From Rossellomorea arthrocnemi (GTDB taxonomy: Bacteria; Bacillota; Bacilli; Bacillales; Bacillaceae_B): a DNA stretch of 64,000 nucleotides. Positions within the stretch are counted from its first letter, which is position 1, and each line of letters opens with the position of its first letter. A program made the position numbers and the translations under genes. This document shows, one piece after another, positions 32,646-41,773 of this stretch. The stretch spans positions 92,127 through 156,126 of the forward strand of contig NZ_CAJGBF010000010.1 of NCBI RefSeq assembly GCF_904424705.1, read 5' to 3'. The notes under the pieces are model-generated. The model was given only the letters and a program-made list of their open reading frames with translations, was not told where the DNA came from and did no database searches.

Positions 32646-34844
32646 ATGAAGAAATCATTTATTGGTTCAGAATTCAAAGCGATTTTTCGCAATAAGAAAC
32701 TGCTCATCCCGATTCTTGCCGTGCTCTTTATTCCTGTACTATACAGCGGTATGTTCCTTTGGGCATTCTGGGATCCGTACGAGCAGCTTACAGACCTGCC
32801 GGTAGCCGTGGTAAACAACGATCAGGGGGCAGAGTTCGATGGGAAGGAATTGCATATCGGCTCGGATCTGGTTGATAAGTTGAAGGATAGCGAACAATTT
32901 GATTTTCACTTCGTCGAAAAAAAAGAGGGATATAAGAATCTGAAGAAACAGGATTATTACATGCTTGTAGAAATTCCAGAAGATTTCTCTGAAAATGGAA
33001 CAACATTGTTAGAAGAAAATCCTCAGAAGCTATCTCTGAAATATGTACCAAATGAGAGTTTTAACTTCCTATCTTCTCAAATCGGGGATACGGCCATGAA
33101 AGAGATTAAAGCAAGTCTCTCTAAATCGGTTTCCGAAACGTATGCTGAAACGATGTTTGAAAAAATTCAAGAAATGGGAGACGGTTTCCAAACTGCAAGC
33201 GAAAAAGCGGGAGAAATCAATAATGGGGCCATTGATCTATCTCAAGGGGCCAATAAGCTTAAGGACAATTTAGCAGTTCTTGCTGAAAAAAATGTAGAGA
33301 TGACAGACGGTGTGGCAAAAACCCGTGCAGGTGCTGAGAAACTGGCAAAAGGTTCTCAGGAATTATCTGACGGTGTCGGGGTCATGACGGATAAATCCCA
33401 ACAATTATATAAAGGTACACAGGATATCCAAAAGGGAGTCAATTCCTTGGCAGCCGGTATCGATAAAAGCAAGGCAGGGGTGGAACAGGTCGATGCAGGG
33501 CTAGATAGTGCAGTAGACAATACCGCTAAATTACAGGCGGGATCTCAAAACCTTGCAGATAAGATCGGTGCCTTGAAAGGCGGTGCGGATAGTGCACAAG
33601 CAGGGGCAAAAGATATCGGAGCTGGTGCAACAAAGCTTGAAGACGAACTGGCCCCATTTATGGGAAGCCTGCCGAAAGATAAACAGGCTGAACTACAAGC
33701 TGCCATCGACCAAATCAAACAAGGTGCATCCGGACTTGAAGCGGGCACCGGGGCTATAAGTAATGGTGCCATTGAGCTTCAAAAAGGAGCGAACTCTCTT
33801 GCTGGGGGAATTGGTGCATTAAATGAAGGTCAGAAGAAACTGCAAGGTGGTGTCCATCAGCTTGCAGCAGGATCAGCTCAGCTGGATGAAGGTTCTAATC
33901 AGCTTGTAGCCGGTCAAAATAAAGTGGTGGAAAACTACGGTTTATTAAATGAGAAACTTGGAGAAGTATATCAAGGTACGATAGGTCTTGCTTCAGGAGC
34001 CGATGAACTAAGCTCAGGTCTCAATCGGGTATACGACGGCTCAACTCAGCTTGCTGACGGCTCCAAAAAGCTTGCCGACGGTTCAACAGAGTTGGCAAAT
34101 GGATCTACGAAACTATCAGATGGAACAACAGAATATGAAACGAAATTAAAAGACGCCGCAAAAGAAGCAAATAGCGTCAAAGCGGATGACGATACGTACG
34201 ACATGATGGCAGGTCCGGTAGATGTGAAAAATGAAAAAATCAATCATGTTCCTAACTATGGAACCGGATTTGCTCCTTATTTCTTATCTCTGGGACTATT
34301 TGTTGGAGCGTTATTGATTTCCATTGTGTATCCACTCCGGGAACCATCTGACCGTCCATCAAGCGGAATGAGCTGGTTCCTGGGTAAATTCACTGTCCTT
34401 ACTTCAGTGGGGGTCATCCAATCACTGATTGCAGCAGCCATTTTACTCTTTGGATTGGGTCTTGAAGTGGAAAGTGTACCATTATTTTTACTTTCTACTA
34501 TTATTACGAGTCTTACATTCCTGGCGCTGATTCAGATGCTCGTTACAACCCTTGGTGATCCGGGACGATTTGTAGCTATCATCATTTTGATTCTACAGTT
34601 AACAACGAGTGCGGGTACTTTCCCACTCGAATTAATTCCGACTGCTCTGCAACCGATCAGTGCACTGTTACCGATGACGTACTCGGTATCAGCATTCAAA
34701 GCGATCATCTCAAGCGGTGACTTTGCATTCATGTGGCAGAACCTCTTCATCCTTCTGGGGTACTTCATTGTGTTTGTTGCATTGACTGCTGTGTTCTTTG
34801 TAGGACTATTCAAGAAACAATATACGAAAACGTTAGAGGCTTAA
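32646..34844 (+). CDS. yhgE: YhgE/Pip-type membrane protein
   Basis: A 732-residue membrane protein of the phage-infection-protein (Pip)/EsaA-like family. One helix near the N-terminus (about 19-38, AVLFIPVLYSGMFLWAFW), a large outside region (about 40-530) and five C-terminal helices (about 540-730). From about residue 185 to 500 the outside region is built of many LxxG-type repeats (ASGLEAGTGAISNGA-like), forming a long predicted helical rod. Relatives serve as phage receptors or transport accessory proteins; the physiological function is not known. AGGAGGAAAAAC precedes the ATG. Confidence 0.9.
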   Translation: MKKSFIGSEFKAIFRNKKLLIPILAVLFIPVLYSGMFLWAFWDPYEQLTDLPVAVVNNDQGAEFDGKELHIGSDLVDKLKDSEQFDFHFVEKKEGYKNLKKQDYYMLVEIPEDFSENGTTLLEENPQKLSLKYVPNESFNFLSSQIGDTAMKEIKASLSKSVSETYAETMFEKIQEMGDGFQTASEKAGEINNGAIDLSQGANKLKDNLAVLAEKNVEMTDGVAKTRAGAEKLAKGSQELSDGVGVMTDKSQQLYKGTQDIQKGVNSLAAGIDKSKAGVEQVDAGLDSAVDNTAKLQAGSQNLADKIGALKGGADSAQAGAKDIGAGATKLEDELAPFMGSLPKDKQAELQAAIDQIKQGASGLEAGTGAISNGAIELQKGANSLAGGIGALNEGQKKLQGGVHQLAAGSAQLDEGSNQLVAGQNKVVENYGLLNEKLGEVYQGTIGLASGADELSSGLNRVYDGSTQLADGSKKLADGSTELANGSTKLSDGTTEYETKLKDAAKEANSVKADDDTYDMMAGPVDVKNEKINHVPNYGTGFAPYFLSLGLFVGALLISIVYPLREPSDRPSSGMSWFLGKFTVLTSVGVIQSLIAAAILLFGLGLEVESVPLFLLSTIITSLTFLALIQMLVTTLGDPGRFVAIIILILQLTTSAGTFPLELIPTALQPISALLPMTYSVSAFKAIISSGDFAFMWQNLFILLGYFIVFVALTAVFFVGLFKKQYTKTLEA

Positions 34845-34850
34845 GGAAAA

Positions 34851-34884
34851 AAACGGTAGATGTTACACACATCTACCGTTTTTT
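34851..34884 (+). terminator. Terminator of yhgE
   Basis: AAACGGTAGATGT pairs perfectly with ACATCTACCGTTT, followed by T residues to 34884. Confidence 0.88.
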
Positions 34885-34991
34885 CTTCATGAAATGGACA
34901 AACCTTTCGTAAACATGAGTGTGTATACTTATTGGGGAGAGGTACATAATGGTGATACACTGAAAATAGAATGGTAGAAGGAGTGTGTATA

Positions 34992-35726
34992 ATGAAGAAG
35001 ACTAGCTTTTTTATGCTGGTAGGGTTTCTAGCATTGTTTATTGCTGCATGCGGTAATTCAAAAGAAGATAACGGAGCGAAGGACGACGAGAAATTAGAAC
35101 CAATCGAGGCAAAATTAGACGTACCTGAAAAGGGGGAGAAGGGTCAAACCGTTTCTCTTTCCACGAAGGTCACACAAGGTGATGAGAACGTCGAGGATGC
35201 TGGTGAAGTGAAATATGAAATATGGAAAAATGATCATAAAGAAGAAAGTGAAATGGTCGAAGCGAAGCACGACAAAGGTGGTGTATACAAAGCTGAAAAG
35301 ACGTTTGAAGAAGACGGAATGTATACAGTACAAGTTCATGTAACGGCCAGGGACATGCATACGATGCCTAAATCAGAAATTGCGATTGGCGAAGTGGAAG
35401 CAGGAGAGGATCATCAACATGGTGATCATGAAAGTACCGTGTCGATTCACCTGATGAAGCCTGACAGTGTTACAGCAGGTGAAGAAGCAGAAATGATGGT
35501 GCATGTTGAAAATCAAGAAGCTGCACTGGACGATGCCAGAGTGCGTTTTGAAATTTATCAAGACGGTCAGGAGAAACATGAGTGGGTGGATCTGGCTCCT
35601 GGTGAAGCCGGCAAGTATAGCGGTTCCTATACATTCCCGGAAAAAGGTTCATATAATGTACAGGTCCATGTAACCAAAGGAGAAGAAATTCACGAACACA
35701 CAATGGAAACAGTAGTAGTACAATAA
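34992..35726 (+). CDS. Lipoprotein with two YtkA-like domains
   Basis: A 244-residue secreted lipoprotein: signal MKKTSFFMLVGFLALFIAAC with the lipobox IAAC, an acidic linker, and two tandem beta-rich domains of the YtkA/FixH-like type (about 35-128 and 140-244). Both repeat the pattern GxxxxLxxxV...GxxxExxGxYxxxxxFxxxGxYxVQVHV. A His-rich linker (EDHQHGDHE) and TMETVVVQ-type histidines could bind copper or another metal. YtkA-like domains are often near copper/cytochrome assembly genes, but no such genes lie nearby. The ATG at 34992 follows AAGGAG. Confidence 0.8.
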   Translation: MKKTSFFMLVGFLALFIAACGNSKEDNGAKDDEKLEPIEAKLDVPEKGEKGQTVSLSTKVTQGDENVEDAGEVKYEIWKNDHKEESEMVEAKHDKGGVYKAEKTFEEDGMYTVQVHVTARDMHTMPKSEIAIGEVEAGEDHQHGDHESTVSIHLMKPDSVTAGEEAEMMVHVENQEAALDDARVRFEIYQDGQEKHEWVDLAPGEAGKYSGSYTFPEKGSYNVQVHVTKGEEIHEHTMETVVVQ

Positions 35727-35730
35727 CATA

Positions 35731-35765
35731 AAAGGATGCTCTTCAAGGGAAGAGCATCCTTTTTA
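35731..35765. terminator. Bidirectional terminator
   Basis: AAAGGATGCTCTTC and GAAGAGCATCCTTT pair perfectly around a short loop and end in T residues; serves the lipoprotein gene and yhfH. Confidence 0.9.
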
Positions 35766-35786
35766 TTAACCCTTGATTCACCTGTT

Positions 35787-35921
35787 TTAGTATTCGTAGT
35801 CAGTCGTACATTTCTCGCAATAAATGCCGTAGCATTCATGTTGTTCCTCAATTGTATCTCCACATTGTGCACAAGACTTAGGCGGCAAATTTCGAAAGAA
35901 CTCAACAATATTTTTTACCAT
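35787..35921 (-). CDS. yhfH: YhfH-family zinc-finger mini-protein
   Basis: A 44-residue protein with CAQC and CYGIYCEKC, a likely zinc knuckle (CxxC...CxxxxCxxC), close to B. subtilis YhfH in size and position before yhfI. The start ATG at 35921 has GGAGG 9 nt in front. The N-terminus MVKNIVEFFRNLPPK is amphipathic. Function unknown; nucleic-acid or protein binding is a guess from the zinc finger. Confidence 0.85.
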   Translation of the reverse strand: MVKNIVEFFRNLPPKSCAQCGDTIEEQHECYGIYCEKCTTDYEY

Positions 35922-36118
35922 GTTCATCACCCTCCGTAAATTTGTATTCACCCATCAATTGTTTGTGTTATATAACTGATGTGTTAATTTATTTTATTGT
36001 ATTATAACAGTATAAGTTTCGTCAACAATTAATTCTAAAATGGGCGGAAAAAATGAAAAAATAGGCACAATGAAGTATAGTAGGGGTGTACATACTAAAG
36101 TGAAAGGCGATGTTCAAA

Positions 36119-36853
36119 ATGAAGCTTACCGTTATTGGCCAATGGGGCGGATATCCGAAGGCAGGAGAAGCAAGCACCGGGTATTTACTTCAGCATAATG
36201 ACTATAACCTCCTTATAGACTGTGGCAGTGGCGTACTGTCCCATCTGCAGCATCACGTAGAGGCAACAGACCTGGATGCGGTCCTCTTATCTCACTATCA
36301 TCCGGATCATGTGGCAGATATCGGTGTACTACAACACGCTTTGTTGATTCAATATTTCCTTGGGAAGAATAAAGGTACATTACCCGTATATACCCATAGG
36401 GAAGATCAGCGGGGGTTTGAAACGATTACATATAAGGATTTAATGAAAGCCCATGAATATAAGGAAGATTCATCACTATCGATTGGCCCCTTCACCGTAA
36501 CATTTGTGAAGACCATGCACCCTGTTCCATGCTACGGAATGAGAATCCAAGCAGACGGTAAAGCGCTGTTTTATACAGCAGATTCTGCTTACAGAGAAGA
36601 ATTCGTTTCATTTGGACAGGATGCTGACGTGCTTCTGTGTGAATGTAATTTTTATGGGGGAATGAATTCCTCGAACGCTGGTCACATGACAAGTCTAGAC
36701 GCAGGGAAGCTGGCTCATAAAACCAATGCCGGGAAGCTCATCCTCACTCACCTGCCTCATTTTGGAGATCTCTCCAAGCTCGTGACTGAAGCGAAAAGTG
36801 TTTACAACGGGGAGGCAGTATTAGCGGAAAAAGATATGGTAGTAGAAATGTAG
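36119..36853 (+). CDS. yhfI: MBL-fold metallo-hydrolase YhfI
   Basis: A 244-residue metallo-beta-lactamase-fold hydrolase of the RNase Z-like/PhnP subgroup. The metal motif is SHYHPDHVADIG (HxHxDH), followed by a His in KTMHPVPCYGMRI, an Asp in FYTADSAY and a late His in LTHLPHFGD. The ATG at 36119 gives the family N-terminus MKLTVIGQWGGYP; an ATG three codons upstream is less well spaced from its ribosome site. Eleven nucleotides separate it from lplJ, so they form an operon as in B. subtilis. Natural substrate is unknown. Confidence 0.9.
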   Translation: MKLTVIGQWGGYPKAGEASTGYLLQHNDYNLLIDCGSGVLSHLQHHVEATDLDAVLLSHYHPDHVADIGVLQHALLIQYFLGKNKGTLPVYTHREDQRGFETITYKDLMKAHEYKEDSSLSIGPFTVTFVKTMHPVPCYGMRIQADGKALFYTADSAYREEFVSFGQDADVLLCECNFYGGMNSSNAGHMTSLDAGKLAHKTNAGKLILTHLPHFGDLSKLVTEAKSVYNGEAVLAEKDMVVEM

Positions 36854-36864
36854 GAGGAAGAACA

Positions 36865-37851
36865 ATGTTATTTATTGATAATAAAGGGATCACAGATCCG
36901 CGGATCAATCTTGCTATAGAAGAATATGCACTGAAGAACCTTGATATTAATGAGAGTTATTTATTGTTTTACATTAATGAACCATCCATCATTATCGGGA
37001 AGAACCAAAACACGGTTGAAGAAATCAATACAGATTATGTGGAGAAGCAAGGTCTCCATGTTGTTCGCCGCCTTTCTGGGGGAGGAGCAGTTTATCATGA
37101 CTTGGGGAATCTTAATTTCAGTTTTATCACGAAAGATGACGGTGAGAGCTTCCATAACTTCAAAAAATTCACAGAGCCTGTTGTAACAGCTCTTCATAAG
37201 CTTGGGGTAAAGGCAGAGCTGAGCGGTCGTAACGATATTATCGCAGAAGGCAGAAAGATTTCCGGTAACGCCCAGTTTTCCACTAAGGGACGCATGTTCA
37301 GCCACGGCACACTTCTGTTCGATTCGGAAATGGAGAACGTCGTTTCCGCTCTTCGTGTGAAAAAGGACAAGATCGAATCGAAGGGAATTAAATCCATTCG
37401 CAGCCGTGTGGCCAATATTTCCGAATTCCTCAATGAACAAATGAGCATAGAAGAATTCCGCTCAACCCTGCTCGATTATATCTTCGAGGGAAGCGACGTA
37501 GAAGAATATGTCCTGACAGAAGACGACTGGAAGAACATCCATAAGCTTTCAAAGGAACGCTATCAGAACTGGGATTGGAACTACGGTAAATCACCGAAAT
37601 TCAATCTTCAGCATTCTCACCGATTTCCGGTCGGATCCATCGATGTACGTCTGGAAGTGAACAAAGGGAAAATTGATAACTGTAAGATTTTCGGTGATTT
37701 TTTCGGAGTCGGGAATGTAGAGGACATTGAAGAAAAGCTGACAGGTACCCGCTATGAACGGAAAGACATCGCCGGGGTTTTAGAGGGTGTTGATATTCAA
37801 CACTATTTCGGAAATGTGACGAAGGATGAATTTGTGGACTTGGTGTATTAA
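36865..37851 (+). CDS. lplJ: Lipoate-protein ligase LplJ
   Basis: Attaches salvaged lipoate to lipoyl domains such as those of the glycine-cleavage and 2-oxoacid dehydrogenase complexes, using ATP. 328 residues: [20 protein letters not shown] (lipoate/ATP site), [18 protein letters not shown] with the active-site Lys region, and a C-terminal accessory domain (about 245-328). Length and sequence match B. subtilis LplJ (YhfJ). GGAGGAAGAAC precedes the ATG. Confidence 0.95.
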   Translation: MLFIDNKGITDPRINLAIEEYALKNLDINESYLLFYINEPSIIIGKNQNTVEEINTDYVEKQGLHVVRRLSGGGAVYHDLGNLNFSFITKDDGESFHNFKKFTEPVVTALHKLGVKAELSGRNDIIAEGRKISGNAQFSTKGRMFSHGTLLFDSEMENVVSALRVKKDKIESKGIKSIRSRVANISEFLNEQMSIEEFRSTLLDYIFEGSDVEEYVLTEDDWKNIHKLSKERYQNWDWNYGKSPKFNLQHSHRFPVGSIDVRLEVNKGKIDNCKIFGDFFGVGNVEDIEEKLTGTRYERKDIAGVLEGVDIQHYFGNVTKDEFVDLVY

Positions 37852-37863
37852 AAAATAAATGGG

Positions 37864-37891
37864 AAAACCGTCCAGAATGGGCGGTTTTTTT
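37864..37891 (+). terminator. Terminator of yhfI-lplJ
   Basis: AAAACCGTCC pairs with GGGCGGTTTT (one G-U) and is followed by T residues. Confidence 0.8.
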
Positions 37892-37959
37892 ATATCAAGA
37901 TACTTGTATTAATACTATTCTTTATATAAAATATATTTTGAATACTTTTAATAGTGTGA

Positions 37960-37977
37960 TGAATGACCATTCATTCA
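37960..37977 (+). promoter_or_regulatory. FadR operator upstream of lcfB
   Basis: TGAATGACCATTCATTCA matches the Bacillus FadR consensus TGAATGAnTAnTCATTCA at all but one conserved position and is nearly palindromic. It lies 27 nt before the ribosome-site-supported start of lcfB. Long-chain acyl-CoA would relieve repression. Confidence 0.88.
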
Positions 37978-38003
37978 GTTTTTCGGAAAGGGGAGGGATA
38001 CAA

Positions 38004-39560
38004 TTGAATATCGCAACACGGTTAGATCATATCGCTCAAGAGAATGCAGATAAAACAGCCTATCATTTCTTGAATACCTCAAGTACATATGGGGAATTGA
38101 ATGATGCTGTATCAAAATTTGCAAGCGGCTTAGAGCAATTAGGTCTGAAAAAAGGTGATCATATCGCGCTTGTATTAGGGAATTCTCCACATTTTGTCAT
38201 CGGATTATATGGTGCTTTGCGTCTGGGGTTGAAGGTCATTCCGATCAACCCGATCTACACGCAGGATGAGATTGGCTACATTCTGAATAATGGTGACGTG
38301 AAAACAATAGTTACACTGGATTTGCTTGTACCATTGATTGGGGAAATGCAGCATCTATTAAAGGGTGTTGAGCACTTCATTCTGTGTGAATCAGGGGATG
38401 ATCGGGCAAAGGATATTGATTTAGAAAAGATTTCTCTTGCTTACCCTAAAATGAAATCGTTTACAGGCGTTTTGGGGAATGGGAATCCTGGATTTCAAGG
38501 GGAGACAGTGGATGAAAATGAAGTAGCCATCATCCTCTACACTTCCGGAACGACAGGGAAACCGAAAGGCGCCATGCTCACACATAAAAATATTTACTCC
38601 AATGCGACCGACGTCGGCAGCTATTTACGAATGAATGAAGACGACACCGTCATTACAGCTTTGCCAATGTTTCATGTCTTCTGTTTGACCGTTGTCCTGA
38701 ATGCACCACTTTTGAGAGGAGCGACTTTATTAATCGTTCCCCGCTTCAGTCCTAAGACTATTTTCGAGTTATCGAAGACCTATCAGCCCACCGTATTCGC
38801 AGGTGTACCGACCATGTACAACTTCCTGTTCCAGTATCCAGAAGGAAATCCAGAAGATTTATCATCTCTCCGTCTCTGTATTTCAGGCGGCGCTTCCCTG
38901 CCGGTGGCCTTATTGAAAAACTTTGAGAAAAAATTCAGCGTTATGATTTCTGAAGGCTATGGACTATCAGAAGCGTCACCCGTGACATGCTTCAACCCAT
39001 TGGATAGACCAAGAAAGCCAGGATCAATCGGAACATCGATTATGAACCTTGAGAATAAAGTCGTCAATGAAATGGGGGAAGAAGTTCCTGTAGGACAAGT
39101 CGGTGAACTGATTGTGAGAGGACCAAATGTCATGAAAGGCTATTACAAAATGGAAGAAGAAACCGCCGCGACGATTCGAGACGGCTGGTTATACACCGGA
39201 GATCTTGCCCGTATGGATGAAGAAGGGTATTTCTATATTGTAGACCGGAAGAAAGAGCTGATTATCGTAGGGGGTTACAACGTTTATCCACGTGAGATTG
39301 AAGAAGTGCTGTACGAACATCCTGGTATCATGGAAGCGGCAGTCATCGGTGTTCCACATCCCGAACTGGGTGAAGCTGTCAACAGCTATGTTGTAAAAAA
39401 CGATCCATCTCTAACAGAACAAGACGTGCTGGAGTATTGTAAAGAACATCTTGCGAAATATAAGCTTCCCGCTTCCATCGAGTTCCTCGATGAACTGCCG
39501 AAAAACACCACTGGTAAAATTTTAAGGAGAGCGCTGAAAGAGCAAGTGCTTCAATCATAG
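38004..39560 (+). CDS. lcfB: Long-chain acyl-CoA ligase LcfB (FadD-type)
   Basis: Activates long-chain fatty acids with ATP and CoA for beta-oxidation. About 518 residues with the AMP-binding motifs [52 protein letters not shown] and the C-terminal catalytic Lys in [13 protein letters not shown]. The start is the TTG at 38004, preceded by GGGGAGGG, which gives the family N-terminus MNIATRLD; the longer frame from 37938 runs through the FadR box. Matches B. subtilis LcfB (YhfL), a member of the FadR regulon. Confidence 0.95.
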   Translation: MNIATRLDHIAQENADKTAYHFLNTSSTYGELNDAVSKFASGLEQLGLKKGDHIALVLGNSPHFVIGLYGALRLGLKVIPINPIYTQDEIGYILNNGDVKTIVTLDLLVPLIGEMQHLLKGVEHFILCESGDDRAKDIDLEKISLAYPKMKSFTGVLGNGNPGFQGETVDENEVAIILYTSGTTGKPKGAMLTHKNIYSNATDVGSYLRMNEDDTVITALPMFHVFCLTVVLNAPLLRGATLLIVPRFSPKTIFELSKTYQPTVFAGVPTMYNFLFQYPEGNPEDLSSLRLCISGGASLPVALLKNFEKKFSVMISEGYGLSEASPVTCFNPLDRPRKPGSIGTSIMNLENKVVNEMGEEVPVGQVGELIVRGPNVMKGYYKMEEETAATIRDGWLYTGDLARMDEEGYFYIVDRKKELIIVGGYNVYPREIEEVLYEHPGIMEAAVIGVPHPELGEAVNSYVVKNDPSLTEQDVLEYCKEHLAKYKLPASIEFLDELPKNTTGKILRRALKEQVLQS

Positions 39561-39565
39561 AAAAA

Positions 39566-39597
39566 AAAGATGTTCAGTGGATCACTGAGCATCTTTT
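39566..39597 (+). terminator. Terminator of lcfB
   Basis: AAAGATGTTCAGTG pairs with CACTGAGCATCTTT (one mismatch) and ends in TTTTT. Confidence 0.85.
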
Positions 39598-39686
39598 TGT
39601 TCCATTTCAGGTACTGTTGTAGATGCAGGAGGTCAGTATGGGTAGGCTGATTCACAACCGCAAAAAAAATCGGCTGTTAATACTGA

Positions 39687-39752
39687 AGGTATTTATTTGT
39701 CTATTTCAGGAACCTGCGCTTAGAAAGTTGAATGGAGCGGAAATCAACCTGC
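39687..39752 (+). repeat. Internally deleted remnant of family P repeat
   Basis: The stretch AGGTATTTAT...TGTCTATTTCAG...CGCTTAGAAAGTTGA is shared with the left flank of copy 1 (13620-13672). At 39727 the left terminal arm (GTTGAATGGAGCGG) joins directly to the right terminal sequence (GCGGAAATCAACC) of the element, so the palindrome interior is missing. Confidence 0.65.
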
Positions 39753-39869
39753 ACTATTCTTTTAAAAACAATAAAGTTTACGAATACAGCCTAAAAAATG
39801 AAAGGGTTTTCTCGATTCTTGTCGAATCATACATAAGGAGGAAACACTTATACAAAGGGGAGAACAAAC

Positions 39870-40646
39870 ATGGAATCCATTTTACTAGAACAAAAGGGTC
39901 ACGTTGCAACGGTTACCATCAACCGACCGGAGGCAATGAACGCCTTTAATTACGATACTCTGAATGAACTCCAGCAAGTAGTCGAAGCCCTGCGCATCAA
40001 CCCGGACATCAGAGTCGTCATCTTCACAGGAAGCGGAGAAAAAGCCTTCTCGGTCGGTGCCGACTTAAAAGAACGAAAGACCCTTACGGAACAACAAGTC
40101 ATCCGCAACGTCTATAAAATCGGCGAAGTCTTCCAATCCGTCGCCACCCTCCCACAACCTACCATTGCTGCGATGAACGGCTACGCATTTGGTGGAGGGA
40201 TGGAACTGGCCCTGGCTTGTGACTTCCGAATTGCTGTAGCAAGTACGACAATGGGACTGACTGAAACAAGCCTTGCCATCATCCCGGGAGCAGGGGGTAC
40301 CCAGCGTCTTCCAAGATTGGTTGGCGAATCCAAAGCCCTCGAGCTTATTTTGACGGCTAAGCGATTAACTTCAGAAGAAGCGTTGAACATCGGACTTGTT
40401 ACAAAAGTAGTAGAAAAAGAGAATTTCTTGGGTGAAATGCATGCATTCGTGGAACCGATGTTAGTGAACGGGCCAATTGCCTTGCAACAGGCAAAGTTTG
40501 CCGTGAAGAATGGGATGAATACAGATCTGCAGACGGGTTTGCAGATTGAAAGAAAAGCATATGAAATCACGATTCCCACTGAAGACCGGGTGGAGGCTTT
40601 ATTGGCATTCAGTCAGAAGAGGAAGCCGGAGTTTAAGGGGAAGTGA
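39870..40646 (+). CDS. Enoyl-CoA hydratase/isomerase
   Basis: A 258-residue crotonase-fold enzyme hydrating 2-enoyl-CoA in fatty acid breakdown. The oxyanion-hole block is AMNGYAFGGGMELALACDFRIA, and the two catalytic Glu positions are present in TETSLAIIPGAGGTQRLPRLVG. C-terminal AKFAVKNGMNTDLQTGLQIERKAY and FSQKRKPEFKGK are typical. Its location just after the FadR-controlled acyl-CoA ligase supports a role in fatty acid oxidation, although no FadR box is seen before it. GGGGAGAACAAAC precedes the ATG. Confidence 0.92.
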   Translation: MESILLEQKGHVATVTINRPEAMNAFNYDTLNELQQVVEALRINPDIRVVIFTGSGEKAFSVGADLKERKTLTEQQVIRNVYKIGEVFQSVATLPQPTIAAMNGYAFGGGMELALACDFRIAVASTTMGLTETSLAIIPGAGGTQRLPRLVGESKALELILTAKRLTSEEALNIGLVTKVVEKENFLGEMHAFVEPMLVNGPIALQQAKFAVKNGMNTDLQTGLQIERKAYEITIPTEDRVEALLAFSQKRKPEFKGK

Positions 40647-40660
40647 GAAGATTGGTTCAA

Positions 40661-40690
40661 AAGAACTCCTTTGAGGGTTCTTTTTTTTTA
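40661..40690 (+). terminator. Terminator of the enoyl-CoA hydratase gene
   Basis: AGAACTC pairs with GAGGGTTCT (one bulge) and is followed by nine T residues. Confidence 0.7.
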
Positions 40691-40728
40691 ATAGCTTTTC
40701 CATTAAAATTCATGAAAGGGAGGATCAC

Positions 40729-41661
40729 ATGATACAAACAGTACTTGAACTCAAGGCAAAAAAGACATGGAAATGGACCACCAAAACCATACCCCCACTA
40801 AAAGAAGATGAAATTCTAATTAAAACCGTTGCAGGAGCCATCAGCATCGGGGCAGAACTTCCTCAATATAATGAAACCGATCTTACCGATGATCCACCGT
40901 CGTACCCTAAAGAAACAGGATATGAAAGCTTTGGGAAAGTGATAGCCATTGGGGAGGCAGTCAAAGGCTTTAAGATTGGTGACCTGGCGATTGCGTTTTA
41001 TGGGCATAAGGATTACGGGGTTGTAAAAGAGAGTAAGGCCATTTTTGTGCCGGTTGGTATCCATCATGCTGATGCTTTGCTCGTCATATTGTCATGTGAT
41101 GCAGCGAAAGGATGTCTCAAGTTGAACCCGAAAGCGACTGATCGTGTGGCGGTTACAGGTGCCGGCACTATGGGTCTATTGGCTGTCTATTTTTTGAAAG
41201 AGTATATGAACGTAAGGCACATTGATATGATAGAACCTCGTGGTACCAGAGGCAGACTAGCAAGGAAACTGGGTGCAGAAACCATTTATCATAATGTAAA
41301 TGCATACCCAAGTAACTACTATGATTACGGGTTAGTGTGTTCAGGTTTTAATAAAGGATTCAAGTTTCTTCAAAAATCCCTTAAGCAGGAAGCTGAAATT
41401 TGCATATTATCCGACGGAAATAAGGAGCCTTTTGTACTGCAACCTGACTTTTACCGTAAAGAACTTAAGGTTGTTGGTTCAAGTGATGGCTGGGATTATA
41501 AAAAGCACTCGAAATGGTATTTTGAACAGATCAAAGATAAGAGTTCCGGATTACGCGAGTTGTTTGAGAAAACGATTAACTTTGAGGAGCTACCCGAGTG
41601 TTTTGAAGAGTTGGATACAGGAAACAGTTCTCCTATAAAGGTTCTGGTGAATTATCCCTAG
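40729..41661 (+). CDS. MDR-family oxidoreductase (zinc-free alcohol-dehydrogenase-like)
   Basis: A 310-residue medium-chain dehydrogenase/reductase: an N-terminal GroES-like domain with the YESFGKVIAIGEAVKGFKIGDLA block, then a Rossmann domain (AVTGAGTMGLLAVYFLKEY) for NAD(P)H. The Cys that binds catalytic zinc in alcohol dehydrogenases is missing from the first domain (SIGAELPQY), and the structural-zinc Cys cluster is absent, so it is zinc-independent. AAGGGAGGATCAC precedes the ATG. Substrate unknown. Confidence 0.78.
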   Translation: MIQTVLELKAKKTWKWTTKTIPPLKEDEILIKTVAGAISIGAELPQYNETDLTDDPPSYPKETGYESFGKVIAIGEAVKGFKIGDLAIAFYGHKDYGVVKESKAIFVPVGIHHADALLVILSCDAAKGCLKLNPKATDRVAVTGAGTMGLLAVYFLKEYMNVRHIDMIEPRGTRGRLARKLGAETIYHNVNAYPSNYYDYGLVCSGFNKGFKFLQKSLKQEAEICILSDGNKEPFVLQPDFYRKELKVVGSSDGWDYKKHSKWYFEQIKDKSSGLRELFEKTINFEELPECFEELDTGNSSPIKVLVNYP

Positions 41662-41773
41662 AATCATTCTTTCAAAAGAGGTTTTGAAACGGTGCCACTT
41701 TATTTTCGAGAGTCTATATAAAACCAATAATCATGTAAAATACAATCATAGCAAACTACACAGGAGGACTCCC

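Noticed and set aside
37941..38003. Longer N-terminus of LcfB from 37938
   Set aside because: It would be translated from inside the FadR operator; the TTG at 38004 has the ribosome site and the family N-terminus.
39623..39949. 108-codon frame before the enoyl-CoA hydratase
   Set aside because: It runs through a degraded repeat and into the hydratase gene in another frame, with no domain and low-complexity content.
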